Assembly (NCBI RefSeq): GCF_900168205.1
Contig: NZ_FUZE01000003.1
Coordinates: 1 to 64,000 of the forward strand
Reading direction: 5' to 3'
DNA length: 64,000 nt
Origin: Chryseobacterium balustinum
Lineage (GTDB): Bacteria > Bacteroidota > Bacteroidia > Flavobacteriales > Weeksellaceae
Both the position numbers and the translations under genes were made by a program. This document shows, one piece after another, positions 34,285-42,266 of the stretch. The notes beneath the pieces were generated by a model. It saw only the letters and a list, made by a program, of their open reading frames with translations. It was not told where the DNA came from and ran no database searches. Within the stretch, counting starts at the first letter, position 1. Each line of letters opens with the position of its first letter.

Positions 34285-35085
34285 TTATTTAATCAAAGCC
34301 TCAACTGATCTCACAACATCGGCAGGTTTTTCAGTTATTGCACTCAAATGATCAGCAGTAAATTCTAAAAACTGTTTTGGTTCAGCAGCATTTTTGTAAA
34401 TTTCTTCACCTTGAGAAAAAGGAACGGTCTTATCATTTTTGCTGTAAATAAATAGCTTTGGAAGGCCTTCGGTATATTTTATATCTTCTTTTGCAGCATA
34501 AACAGAAGATAACATTTTCGCAAGAGCGTCTTTAAATTGTGGAGCAAAAACTGCGGCAATATCTGCAAATGAAGACATTCCTCCGTCAATCACCAATCCT
34601 GATATTTTATCTTTATTAGCTCTGGCTAAATGTGCTGAAATTTGTGATCCTAAAGAAGCGCCATAGATAATGATTTTCGTATTTTTCACATCTTTTCTCC
34701 TTGTGATATAGTCAAAAAACTTTTGTCCGTCTTGGGCAATATTCACATGGGTTGGTGTTCCTGTAGATTTCCCATATCCTCTGAAATCGACCATAATTAC
34801 TTGAAATCCGCTTTCTACCAAAGGTTTTGTCATAAAAGTATAGGTAGAAACATTTCCGGCTGCACCGTGGAAAAATAAAATGGTAGCTTTTGGCTTTACA
34901 GAATTTGGCTTCAGAACAATAGCAGTGATGGTATCTTTATCAACAGGATAACTGATCTCCTCATATTTCAAATTTTCTATAGGTTTTAATTCTTTGCTGG
35001 GTTGATAAAATTTATCATCAATTTGAGCATAGAAAAATTGAGTAAGGATGATAAATAAAAATGTAATGGTAGTTTTTGCTTTCAT
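34285..35085 (-). CDS. Secreted alpha/beta hydrolase
   Basis: A 266-residue protein with a signal peptide (cleavage near FYAQ, about 21) and a complete alpha/beta-hydrolase fold. Nucleophile Ser in GASLGS at about 144-149 (GxSxG), oxyanion/His-Gly motif FFHGAAG at about 71-77, acid Asp in YSKNDKTVP and His in TADHLSA. Related to serine aminopeptidase or DAAP-type hydrolases; substrate unknown. A single gene, convergent with the serine hydrolase and ending at a shared terminator. Confidence 0.88.
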   Translation of the reverse strand: MKAKTTITFLFIILTQFFYAQIDDKFYQPSKELKPIENLKYEEISYPVDKDTITAIVLKPNSVKPKATILFFHGAAGNVSTYTFMTKPLVESGFQVIMVDFRGYGKSTGTPTHVNIAQDGQKFFDYITRRKDVKNTKIIIYGASLGSQISAHLARANKDKISGLVIDGGMSSFADIAAVFAPQFKDALAKMLSSVYAAKEDIKYTEGLPKLFIYSKNDKTVPFSQGEEIYKNAAEPKQFLEFTADHLSAITEKPADVVRSVEALIK

Positions 35086-35224
35086 AGAATTGTTTTAATT
35101 ATGAAGCAAATATAAAGAGGATAGGAGGTTTGTGCAATATTATATCACCGAACTGTTACTTTTTATTACTGAACTGTTGTTTAAAAAAGAAGGAACATTA
35201 CATTTTTCTTTGAAGCGATAAATT

Positions 35225-35521
35225 TTACAATTCATCCAAAGGATTCCAAAATAGTTTTTTAAAATTTTTTATTCTGAAATTTTCTACTTCAATTCCTTCA
35301 GTTTCCAATTTTTCCTGAAATTCCGGAACAGATAAAGTTCCCGAGCTTGAAATCACACGATGAGCAGGAACATCTTTCGGACAACCACCCATTGCTTTTC
35401 CTACATGCCGAGAGTGATTGGGAAAACCAACCGCTTTGGCAATCGCACCGTAGCTCGTTACTCTTCCTTTGGGAACTAATTTGGTAATTTCCCAGACTTG
35501 TTGTTTGAAGGTTTCGTTCAT
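35225..35521 (-). CDS. Alkyltransferase-like protein (MGMT family, active-site Cys replaced by Ala)
   Basis: A 98-residue protein covering only the C-terminal DNA-binding domain of O6-alkylguanine-DNA alkyltransferases. It keeps RVTSYGAIAKAVG (recognition helix region) and HVGKAMGG, but the catalytic PCHRV reads PAHRV at about 52-56: the acceptor cysteine is alanine. It therefore cannot self-alkylate and belongs with ATL proteins, which bind O6-alkylguanine and hand it to nucleotide-excision repair. uvrC is 22 kb to the left in this window. It is a single gene divergent from the SDR gene. Confidence 0.9.
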   Translation of the reverse strand: MNETFKQQVWEITKLVPKGRVTSYGAIAKAVGFPNHSRHVGKAMGGCPKDVPAHRVISSSGTLSVPEFQEKLETEGIEVENFRIKNFKKLFWNPLDEL

Positions 35522-35755
35522 TTCATTGATTTAAATGGAGATTCAAATGTAATAAATTTATAATCTTCCTTTTTACAATTCATCTTATTAAGTTCAGGAT
35601 TCTCATTTTATTTTAACCTTGATAAAATTTATGAGTTATTAAATTCGTAATATTTTAGGAAAGATTTCAACATGTTTAGTAAAATCTTATCATAGATCAA
35701 GATGAATAAAGGTGTTATTGTTGTAAATTGAAGCAATGAATTAAATATCAAAATC

Positions 35756-36547
35756 ATGGCAAATTTAAAAGGAAAAGTAATTATAGTGACAGGAGCAGGA
35801 ATGGGTTTAGGCTTGGCTGCTGCAGATGTTTTAGCGTCAAAAGGAGCAAATGTTACCTTGGTAGATTATAATAATGAAGCTTTAAATAAAGCAAAAACAG
35901 AACTGGAGGCAAAGTATCCTGAAAGTAAATTCTTGACCGTTACAGCAGATGTTTCTGTAGAAGAAAATGTGAAAAACTATGTTGATGCAACCGTAAGAGA
36001 ATTTGGGAAAATTGACGGGCTATACAACAACGCAGGTATCGAAGGAAAACAGGCTCCATTGATTGAATATGATATTGAAGTTTTTAAAAAAGTAATCGAC
36101 ATCAACCTTTTAGGAGTATATTATGGGATGAAATACGTAATTCCTGAATTGCAGAAAAATGGTGGTGGAAGAATCGTCAATGTAGCTTCTGTTGGTGGAA
36201 TCAGAGGAGTTATGAATCAGACCGCTTACGTTGCCACAAAACATGCTGTCGCGGGAATGACGAAAAATGCAGCCTTAGAATATGGGAAAGACAATATTTT
36301 AACCAACGCCATTGCTCCGGGCGCAATTTTAACGCCAATGGTTGCTGAAGCTTTCCATCAGGTGAATCCTGAAGATCCTAAAGCAGCTGAAAAAGAATAT
36401 GCATCAAGAAATCCAACCAAAAGATTGGGTGATCCTAAAGATGTTGGAAGCTTGGTCGCTTACTTATTAAGTGATGAAAATGGTTATGTTTCTGGACAGG
36501 TGATCGCTATTGATGGTGGAGAATCTAATATGTACGGAAATTCATAA
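35756..36547 (+). CDS. Short-chain dehydrogenase/reductase (SDR)
   Basis: A 263-residue classical SDR. NAD(P)-binding TGAGMGLGLA at about 12-21, NNAG at about 91-94, catalytic Ser in NVASVGG and Tyr-x3-Lys in AYVATKHAV at about 158-166. The Asp in VTLVDYNN near residue 37 suggests NAD rather than NADP preference. Substrate unknown; the sequence resembles 3-alpha/beta-hydroxysteroid, glucose or acyl-carrier-type dehydrogenases equally by eye. A single gene with its own terminator. Confidence 0.93.
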   Translation: MANLKGKVIIVTGAGMGLGLAAADVLASKGANVTLVDYNNEALNKAKTELEAKYPESKFLTVTADVSVEENVKNYVDATVREFGKIDGLYNNAGIEGKQAPLIEYDIEVFKKVIDINLLGVYYGMKYVIPELQKNGGGRIVNVASVGGIRGVMNQTAYVATKHAVAGMTKNAALEYGKDNILTNAIAPGAILTPMVAEAFHQVNPEDPKAAEKEYASRNPTKRLGDPKDVGSLVAYLLSDENGYVSGQVIAIDGGESNMYGNS

Positions 36548-36573
36548 GACCAAATGCTTTTAGCATTTATGTG

Positions 36574-36610
36574 AAAATTGCCTTTAGTATTGAGGGCAAT
36601 TTTTGTTTTT
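36574..36610 (+). terminator. SDR gene terminator
   Basis: AAAATTGCC / GGCAATTTT stem with TTTTGTTTTT tail, 27 bp after the SDR stop. Confidence 0.85.
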
Positions 36611-36705
36611 TTTAATGATATATACTTCCTGCCTCCGACATCTAATTTACAGCTTAAACAAAACTGCATAATTTTTGAATGATTCATCTTATCTAAATCT
36701 AAATT

Positions 36706-36852
36706 ATGAAAAAGTCCATTTTCAGATTCTTGAATAAAATGAATAAAGCTGTTTTACCTAAACTGAGCGATAAAGATCCTACAAAACTGACTAAAGTACA
36801 GAAAGCAATTTTAGCGTACCGTTATTTTGTACTGACCAATTCGTTGGACTAA
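36706..36852 (+). CDS. 48-residue conserved small basic protein
   Basis: A frame of 48 codons, MKKSIFRFLNKMNKAVLPKL...QKAILAYRYFVLTNSLD, ending in the NSLD C-terminus. It is basic (about ten Lys) with an amphipathic N-terminal helix and a KLSDKDPTKLTKVQKAI middle. I recall that flavobacterial proteins of this size and ending are annotated SsrA-binding protein in databases, though they are far too short to be SmpB, so I do not adopt that name. It is preceded by a 100-bp AT-rich leader without a convincing promoter. Convincing codon use for its size; the nearest gene ends more than 100 bp away. Confidence 0.65.
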   Translation: MKKSIFRFLNKMNKAVLPKLSDKDPTKLTKVQKAILAYRYFVLTNSLD

Positions 36853-36971
36853 ATTTTATGTCGAAAATTGATGAAAATTTTTGATTGCTATAAAGATATA
36901 AAATGGTATAACCTCACGCAGATTTTAGAGATTTAAAATCATCTATAAAGTCATGATAATAATATTGAAAT

Positions 36972-38063
36972 TTACTTAATTCTTGAAATCAACTTTCTGC
37001 AAGCTTCATAAAGTGGTTTCTCAATTAAAAGATAAATAATGATTGAGCAAATCCACAATGCTACAAAGTTATGGTCGGGTAAATAAAAATAAGATTTCAG
37101 CTTCATATTAAAATAGCTGAGATGAATCAAATAAAAGACAAAAGAAGCATTTCCCAAAAGAATAAAAAATTTAGTGGAAAGCATTCTTGAAACGAATGTT
37201 CTTTCGGTCATCAATCCCCAAAAGAAAACGACGATTCCTACCGGCAAAAATAATTCGTGAATCAACCTTCCTTCCCATCTTTCAACCCCGTGAACAAAAT
37301 TGTTTCTGGCAAAAAACGCAATAGAAATTGTGAAAATAAGAATTGAAATTCCACCCCAAAGTGTTGGTTTTTTAATCTTGTTTAAAAATTGAATTCCCTT
37401 TTCTTTTCGCATTAAATAAGCGAGCAACATTCCGAAGAAAAATTCTAAACTCCGACCGAAAAATGTACTTCCGATCATAAATTGTAGAGGATATAAAAAG
37501 CCGTTTGGATTTCCGTTAAATTCTTTAAGTCCAAAGCCGATACCCCATCCTAAAAGAAAAAATCCGATTAAAAAAAGAATGCAGTACTTCCAGCTTTTTT
37601 TTAATAATAAAAATAAAAGCGGAGCCAGAATATAAAAGAAAAATTCTACAGTCAACGACCAAGCCTGCACAATTCCCGAAACCGAATATCTTTCAAAAAG
37701 AGAATAAAACAATGAGTATTGCAGAAAATAAGTATCAACACCTTTGGAATATGAAGTATCTATAAAATAACAGCTCAGTAAAATCCAGTATAACGGAAAA
37801 ATTCTTGCAATCCTGAGAAGGATATATTTTAAATAAGATTTTTTTGATTCTAAAGGTTTTTCTTCATAGCGATAAGCAAGCAAAAATCCGCTCAACACAA
37901 AAAATACAGTGACACCGATGTGCCATTCGCTGATGAAACGCATGATTTCAAAAGGTAAATCGTAACGCCAATATTTTCGGTTGTGATACACAAAAACCAT
38001 GATTGCGGCAATGGCGCGCATTCCGGTTAAAGCATCGAACTTATTTTTTTGAAGAGTTTCCAA
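36972..38063 (-). CDS. Acyltransferase family (AT3) membrane protein
   Basis: A 363-residue polytopic protein with about ten hydrophobic helices. The N-terminal DALTGMRAIAAIMVFVYHNRKYW (about 10-32) with its RaxxAxxMVxxxH and the EWHIGVTVFFVLSGFLLAYRYE segment are diagnostic of acyltransferase family 3 (OafA/YrhL-like), including the catalytic His and Arg. Members O-acetylate sugars, peptidoglycan or antibiotics; the target here is unknown. No glycosyltransferase genes are adjacent. The gene downstream on the same strand begins after the window's repeat-poor gap. Confidence 0.88.
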   Translation of the reverse strand: METLQKNKFDALTGMRAIAAIMVFVYHNRKYWRYDLPFEIMRFISEWHIGVTVFFVLSGFLLAYRYEEKPLESKKSYLKYILLRIARIFPLYWILLSCYFIDTSYSKGVDTYFLQYSLFYSLFERYSVSGIVQAWSLTVEFFFYILAPLLFLLLKKSWKYCILFLIGFFLLGWGIGFGLKEFNGNPNGFLYPLQFMIGSTFFGRSLEFFFGMLLAYLMRKEKGIQFLNKIKKPTLWGGISILIFTISIAFFARNNFVHGVERWEGRLIHELFLPVGIVVFFWGLMTERTFVSRMLSTKFFILLGNASFVFYLIHLSYFNMKLKSYFYLPDHNFVALWICSIIIYLLIEKPLYEACRKLISRIK

Positions 38064-38077
38064 AGGGTAAAAATAAT

Positions 38078-38101
38078 AAAAGGCTTATTGCTAAGCCTTT
38101 T
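38078..38101 (-). terminator. Terminator of the deoxyhypusine-synthase-like gene
   Basis: AAAAGGCTTA / TAAGCCTTTT, ten-base perfect stem and TTGC loop, 21 bp beyond the stop codon on the minus strand. Confidence 0.85.
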
Positions 38102-38122
38102 AAGTATAATTAATTGTAAAAA

Positions 38123-39094
38123 TTAGTTTTCCAAAATGTAAGAGAACATCAATGGTGCACAGATTGTAGCATCACTTTCAACGATATATTTCGGTGTAGT
38201 GATATCTAATTTACCCCAAGTGATTTTCTCGTTCGGAACAGCTCCTGAATAAGAACCGTAAGAAGTCGTTGAGTCTGAAATCTGACAGAAATAAGACCAG
38301 AACGGAATATCATGCATCTCCATATCCTGATATAACATCGGCACTACACAAATCGGGAAATCTCCTGCAATACCTCCACCAATCTGGAAGAAACCAACCC
38401 CTTTTCCTGCAGAGTTTTTAGTATACCAATCTGCTAAATACGTCATGTATTCGATACCAGATTTCATAGTTGTAGCTGTCAATTCACCTTTGATGCAGTA
38501 AGAAGCGAAAATATTACCCATGGTAGAATCTTCCCATCCTGGAACTACGATCGGAAGGTTCTTTTCAGCTGCTGCAATCATCCAAGAATTTTCTCTTGGA
38601 ATCTCATAATACTGCTCCAAAACTCCTGAAAGAATCATTTTATACATAAATTCATGCGGGAAATATCTCTCACCTTTTGCTTCAGCATCTTTCCAGATTT
38701 CTACGATGTGTTTTTGCAATCTTCTGAAAGCTTCTTCTTCAGGGATACAAGTGTCTGTAACTCTGTTCAAACCTCTTTCCAACAAATCCCACTCATCCTG
38801 AGCTGTTAAGTCTCTGTAATGAGGAACTCTTTCGTAATGAGAATGCGCTACAAGATTCATCAAATCTTCTTCAAGGTTTGCCCCTGTACAAGAAATAAAA
38901 TCAACTTTATCTTGACGAATCATTTCAGCCAAAATTTTGCCTAATTCAGCAGTTGACATTGCTCCTGCCAAAGTAATCATCATTTTTCCGCCTTCTTTAA
39001 GGTGGGCAACATATCCTTTTGATGCGTCTACCAAAGCCGCTGCATTGAAGTGCAGGTAATATTTTTCTATGAACTCAGTAATCGGTTTGCTCAT
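38123..39094 (-). CDS. Deoxyhypusine synthase family protein
   Basis: A 323-residue protein of the deoxyhypusine synthase/homospermidine synthase-like family, started at the ATG of MSKPITEF (the frame extends six codons further). It carries IGGGIAGDFPIC and, near the C-terminus, a segment SGAVPNEKITWGKL corresponding to the lysine-containing active-site motif of eukaryotic deoxyhypusine synthase (SGARPDEAVSWGKI), with the Lys kept. Bacteria have no eIF5A, so the bacterial role is usually assumed to be polyamine (homospermidine-like) synthesis. It is 29 bp downstream of the outer-membrane barrel gene and probably cotranscribed. Confidence 0.88.
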   Translation of the reverse strand: MSKPITEFIEKYYLHFNAAALVDASKGYVAHLKEGGKMMITLAGAMSTAELGKILAEMIRQDKVDFISCTGANLEEDLMNLVAHSHYERVPHYRDLTAQDEWDLLERGLNRVTDTCIPEEEAFRRLQKHIVEIWKDAEAKGERYFPHEFMYKMILSGVLEQYYEIPRENSWMIAAAEKNLPIVVPGWEDSTMGNIFASYCIKGELTATTMKSGIEYMTYLADWYTKNSAGKGVGFFQIGGGIAGDFPICVVPMLYQDMEMHDIPFWSYFCQISDSTTSYGSYSGAVPNEKITWGKLDITTPKYIVESDATICAPLMFSYILEN

Positions 39095-39123
39095 TTTTTT
39101 TAAAATTTTCACAAAGATAAAAC

Positions 39124-39768
39124 TTAAAAACGGAATGTAGCGGATGCTGCCAAAGAAACTCTGCTTAAACCTTCTCTATTATCTTCTCCCAGATCAATAA
39201 CTTGTCCGTTATAAGAGATTTTTCTAAGAGCTCCTCCGGAAAGCCCAACTTTAGGACCAATTAAAATGTTTTTATGGATTTGATATTGGTAAGCAAAATC
39301 GACTTCAGCTCCCAATGTATTGCCTTTTCCTTTTACATTTCCTGTCTTTGTTGTATAGCTCATTGCTCCTAATGCTGCATCCATCAGGAATTTATGCTTT
39401 GTGGGTTGATCATAGTTGGTGATTGTAAAAGATGGGCCATAAAAATTAATTGCATCTTTAGTACTTATCACCGCGCTTACAATATTCCCCATATTGTCTC
39501 GTGCGCTAAATCTTCCCGTATGAGAAGCGCTGTAATTAGAATATTTAAAACCAATGTGCATTCCATTTTTAACTTCATATCGAAGGGCAACATCGAAATT
39601 GGTTCCGTTTTTAAGACCTTTGATGTAATTGCGTTCTTCCGGGGATAAAGTGGTTGCTATTTTATTGACTCTCCACGCATAACCAAAAGATGGAGCGATA
39701 GAAATTTTTTGTGCAAATGACATTACAGATATTGAGAATAATCCTAATGCGAATACTTTTTTAATCAT
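39124..39768 (-). CDS. Outer-membrane beta-barrel protein
   Basis: A 214-residue exported protein with a signal peptide (cleavage near SFAQ, about 20) and alternating beta-strand pattern ending in a C-terminal aromatic (SATFRF), the signature of outer-membrane barrels. It begins SIAPSFGYAWRVNK. The small size fits an OmpW/OprF-like eight- to ten-strand barrel. Function unknown. It lies upstream of the deoxyhypusine-synthase-like gene on the same strand with 29 bp between, so they form an apparent unit. Confidence 0.82.
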   Translation of the reverse strand: MIKKVFALGLFSISVMSFAQKISIAPSFGYAWRVNKIATTLSPEERNYIKGLKNGTNFDVALRYEVKNGMHIGFKYSNYSASHTGRFSARDNMGNIVSAVISTKDAINFYGPSFTITNYDQPTKHKFLMDAALGAMSYTTKTGNVKGKGNTLGAEVDFAYQYQIHKNILIGPKVGLSGGALRKISYNGQVIDLGEDNREGLSRVSLAASATFRF

Positions 39769-39824
39769 TCAGAAAATTTTCAGCAAAAATACTATTTTTC
39801 CTGAATGAGAGAATTAAGAATGGA

Positions 39825-40217
39825 TTAATATTTAAAACGTCTGTTTTCTTTTTTGTCTGAAAGTTTCTTTTTGGTGTCTAATCTCTTCTGAACTTTAGCC
39901 TTAGAAGGTTTTGTTTTATATCTCGCTTTAGGAATAATGACTGATTCATTGACGATGTCCAAAATTTTCTCTGTAGCAATTTTTTTATTCTGCAGCTGCG
40001 TTCGTGATTCTGAAACAGTTAATTGTAAAATTCCGTCCTGATTAATTCGATTTTTAAGCTTTTCACTAATTAATCTTTTTTGAAAAACATTAAAAAAATC
40101 AGAATCTAATACTTTCCACATTACTGTTACAGAAGTTTCTACTTTGTTCACGTTTTGCCCACCTGCACCGCTACTGCGAGAAGTTTTGTAAGTTAGTTCT
40201 GTAGTGAAGTTTTTCAT
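39825..40217 (-). CDS. arfB: Alternative ribosome-rescue peptidyl-tRNA hydrolase ArfB
   Basis: A 130-residue release-factor-like protein. The catalytic GGQ is at about 19-21 (SSGAGGQNVNKVET), and the C-terminal basic tail (KPSKAKVQKRLDTKKKLSDKKENRRFKY) is the mRNA-channel-sensing extension of ArfB/ICT1. It frees ribosomes stalled on truncated mRNA by hydrolysing peptidyl-tRNA. Length and domain order are normal. It precedes the barrel gene on the same strand, 56 bp away. Confidence 0.93.
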   Translation of the reverse strand: MKNFTTELTYKTSRSSGAGGQNVNKVETSVTVMWKVLDSDFFNVFQKRLISEKLKNRINQDGILQLTVSESRTQLQNKKIATEKILDIVNESVIIPKARYKTKPSKAKVQKRLDTKKKLSDKKENRRFKY

Positions 40218-40237
40218 AAATAATATTTTTTCGACTG

Positions 40238-40304
40238 AAATTCCCCTCCTCTGGAGGGGTGGCGAAAATTCGTAAGAATTTTTGACGGGGTGTTTTAAAT
40301 GGAT
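40238..40304. repeat. Intergenic repeat with CTCC-TCT-GGAG palindrome, copy 5
   Basis: A 67-bp non-coding element combining CCCCTCC-TCT-GGAGGGG (40243-40259) with a second stem AAAATTC / GAATTTT, then GACGGGGTGTTTT. It resembles repeats I associate with Bacteroidota intergenic regions and shares the CTCC-N3-GGAG core with copies 1-4. Confidence 0.6.
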
Positions 40305-40316
40305 AAAATATAATTA

Positions 40317-41345
40317 CTAAATATCAAAAATACTTTTTAATTCCAAACGATTTACTTTTCCGTTCGGTGTTCTGGGAATTTTTTCAATGAAAATAATTTC
40401 TTTCGGCTTATGGAATTTTTGTTGATAGTTAATGGTTGATAGTTTTTGATTTAAAATATCAGAGCTATTTCCTTCAATCACTAAAATCAATTTCTGTCCC
40501 AGACTTTCATCTTTAATTCCTAAAAATACAACCTCATTCGGAATTTCTTTTTTTACCAAAGCTTCAAGCTGTTCGGGAAATATTTTGGCACCTCCGGAAT
40601 TAATCACATTATCAATTCTTCCTAAAAATTTAAACTGATTTCTATTTTTGATTTCAACCAAATCATTAGTCTGCAATACTTCAGAATTAAGTTGTGGCGT
40701 ATAAATTTTAAGACAATCTCTTTCGTCTGTTGAAATTTCAATCGTGTCGAAAATACTGAAGTACTCTTCCTGAGTAGGGTAGGTTTTCTTTAAAGCAATA
40801 TGAGAAAGGGTCTCAGACATTCCATACGTCTCGTAAATCTGAGTGGGAGAGTGGGAATGTTTAAGAGTTTGTGATATTTTACTTTTTAAACTTTCAGAAA
40901 CGGCAGCTCCACCAATAATTAGATATTTAATAAAATGAATTTTATCTGATGAATTTTCAACCTGTAATGGAGTCATTGCACAAAAATCGATGTTCTCATT
41001 TAAATTTTCTAACGGTTTTAAAGAAGGATCTGAAATAATAAGTTTCAGCTTTCGAGTAATTGCTCGCACAACCATCATTTTTCCTGAAATATATTCTACA
41101 GGTAAACAAATCAAAGAAGTATCGCCTTCTTGTAAATCTAAAAAATTGCAGGTCATCTTCGCCGAATTAAGCATTTTTTCTTTTTCAACTTCAATAATTT
41201 TGGGAATGCCTGTAGAACCTGAAGTCTGTACTTTTACAGTTTTAGATTCGGAGAACCATTCTTTCAGAAAAAAAATCACTTTTTTCTCGAAATCAGTTTT
41301 AGGATGTAAATTATTAATTTCGAGATTATTGAAGTCGAGCAGCAT
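40317..41345 (-). CDS. menE: MenE-like acyl-CoA ligase (AMP-binding, short form)
   Basis: A 342-residue adenylate-forming enzyme, started at the ATG of MLLDFNN (a TTG lies two codons upstream). It has the P-loop-like TSGSTGIPK (about 41-49), YGMSETLSHIA (about 177-187), ATP-binding DRDCLKI and the C-terminal LGRIDNVINSGGAKIFPEQLE and RTPNGKVNR lysine motif. Flavobacterial o-succinylbenzoate-CoA ligases (MenE) are short like this; that makes menaquinone synthesis the likely pathway, but no other men genes are adjacent, so specificity rests on family resemblance. Adjacent to tRNA-Gln. Confidence 0.8.
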   Translation of the reverse strand: MLLDFNNLEINNLHPKTDFEKKVIFFLKEWFSESKTVKVQTSGSTGIPKIIEVEKEKMLNSAKMTCNFLDLQEGDTSLICLPVEYISGKMMVVRAITRKLKLIISDPSLKPLENLNENIDFCAMTPLQVENSSDKIHFIKYLIIGGAAVSESLKSKISQTLKHSHSPTQIYETYGMSETLSHIALKKTYPTQEEYFSIFDTIEISTDERDCLKIYTPQLNSEVLQTNDLVEIKNRNQFKFLGRIDNVINSGGAKIFPEQLEALVKKEIPNEVVFLGIKDESLGQKLILVIEGNSSDILNQKLSTINYQQKFHKPKEIIFIEKIPRTPNGKVNRLELKSIFDI

Positions 41346-41397
41346 ATTCAAGAGGTTAAATTGTAAGTGTAAATTTAAAGAAAAATTAAAAAATGAT

Positions 41398-41427
41398 TTG
41401 CAAATAAAGAAAAAAGCTTTAAATTTG
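41398..41427 (+). promoter_or_regulatory. tRNA-Gln promoter, copy 1
   Basis: TTG at 41398-41400, 19-bp spacer, TAAATTTG at 41420-41427: same box spacing as sucC. Transcription would start about 10 bp before the mature tRNA. Confidence 0.85.
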
Positions 41428-41444
41428 CATCACCAAAATAAAAC

Positions 41445-41515
41445 AGACCCATGGTGTAACGGTAGCACTCTGGTTTTTGGTACCATCAGTTGGGGTTCGA
41501 ATCCCTGTGGGTCTA
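41445..41515 (+). tRNA. tRNA-Gln (anticodon TTG), copy 1
   Basis: A 71-nt cloverleaf: acceptor AGACCCA / TGGGTCT, anticodon loop TTTTGGT with TTG at the anticodon, T-arm with GGGGTTCGAATCCCT and discriminator A. The CCA is not encoded. A terminator follows directly. Confidence 0.95.
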
Positions 41516-41520
41516 CTTTG

Positions 41521-41556
41521 ACAGGAGAAATGATATTCATTTCTCCTGTTTTTTTT
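41521..41556 (+). terminator. tRNA-Gln copy 1 terminator
   Basis: Thirteen-base perfect stem ACAGGAGAAATGA / TCATTTCTCCTGT followed by eight T, immediately after the tRNA. Confidence 0.92.
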
Positions 41557-41643
41557 GCTCAATATTTAATTTTAAAAATGGCTAAGTTTTTGAAATTTAG
41601 ATATTATTTTTTGAAAATATTTAATGCCTGAAATGTAAATAAA

Positions 41644-41669
41644 AAAATCCCAAAATATTTTGGGATTTT
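41644..41669 (-). terminator. Terminator of the left 179-residue paralogue
   Basis: Perfect 26-bp palindrome AAAATCCCAAAAT / ATTTTGGGATTTT, 22 bp beyond the minus-strand stop codon at 41691. Confidence 0.85.
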
Positions 41670-41690
41670 AATAAAAAGTTTATTTCTTAT

Positions 41691-42230
41691 TTAATTACTA
41701 GGCTTCCAGAAACTCCACATTTTACCATTGAACACAGCAAGCTGATTAGCTGTGGTGTCATAAACCATCATGCCTGGGGCTGGGTTGATAATGTTAAGGT
41801 GAGGACTGGCTACACTTGGTAAAATCATAGCCTTATCGGTATCTTCTAACATTAATATTGCAGGAAGGTCCGAAGGTGTTCCTATAGATACTTTGGCAGA
41901 TGTTTTTTCTATAGCAACATCTTGTATTAAAACTCCATCTATATTGGTTACTGGATCAAGGGTGGTTCCTGTGAGATCCACAGAAAGATCTTTCCATGCT
42001 AATCTGTATTTTACTTTTACTTTGTGATCAGAAAGGTCATAGATGATACTTCCATCTTCTACACCGCTTATAGCACCTGTACTCGTTACCCAAGGTAACA
42101 CCATCCCCCTGTTTTCACTTCCGAATTCTAAAGAAACAGAAGTGTTAGATACTGAGCCTTTACCAATGGCGACTTGTGCTGAAGCTATGCTGCCAGTTAG
42201 TAAGATGATTATATATATAATATTTTTCAT
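41691..42230 (-). CDS. Secreted 179-residue protein, left paralogue
   Basis: A 179-residue exported protein with a signal peptide (cleavage near IASAQ) followed by VAIGKGSVSNTSVSLEFG, MVLPWVTS, DLSDHKVKVKY, VSIGTPS and AMILPSVASPHLNIINPAPGMMVYDTT...WSFWKP. The C-terminal 40 residues are nearly identical to the right paralogue at 43450-43992 (VASPHLNIIxPAPGMMVYDTTAxQLAVFNG) and to a remnant at 44219-44272. I recognise no named family. Adjacent to and transcribed with the broken 172-residue frame at 42267-42785; the left and right pairs are mirror images. Confidence 0.8.
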   Translation of the reverse strand: MKNIIYIIILLTGSIASAQVAIGKGSVSNTSVSLEFGSENRGMVLPWVTSTGAISGVEDGSIIYDLSDHKVKVKYRLAWKDLSVDLTGTTLDPVTNIDGVLIQDVAIEKTSAKVSIGTPSDLPAILMLEDTDKAMILPSVASPHLNIINPAPGMMVYDTTANQLAVFNGKMWSFWKPSN

Positions 42231-42266
42231 GAGTTGAATTTTTAAAATTTAATAGAATCAATCAGA

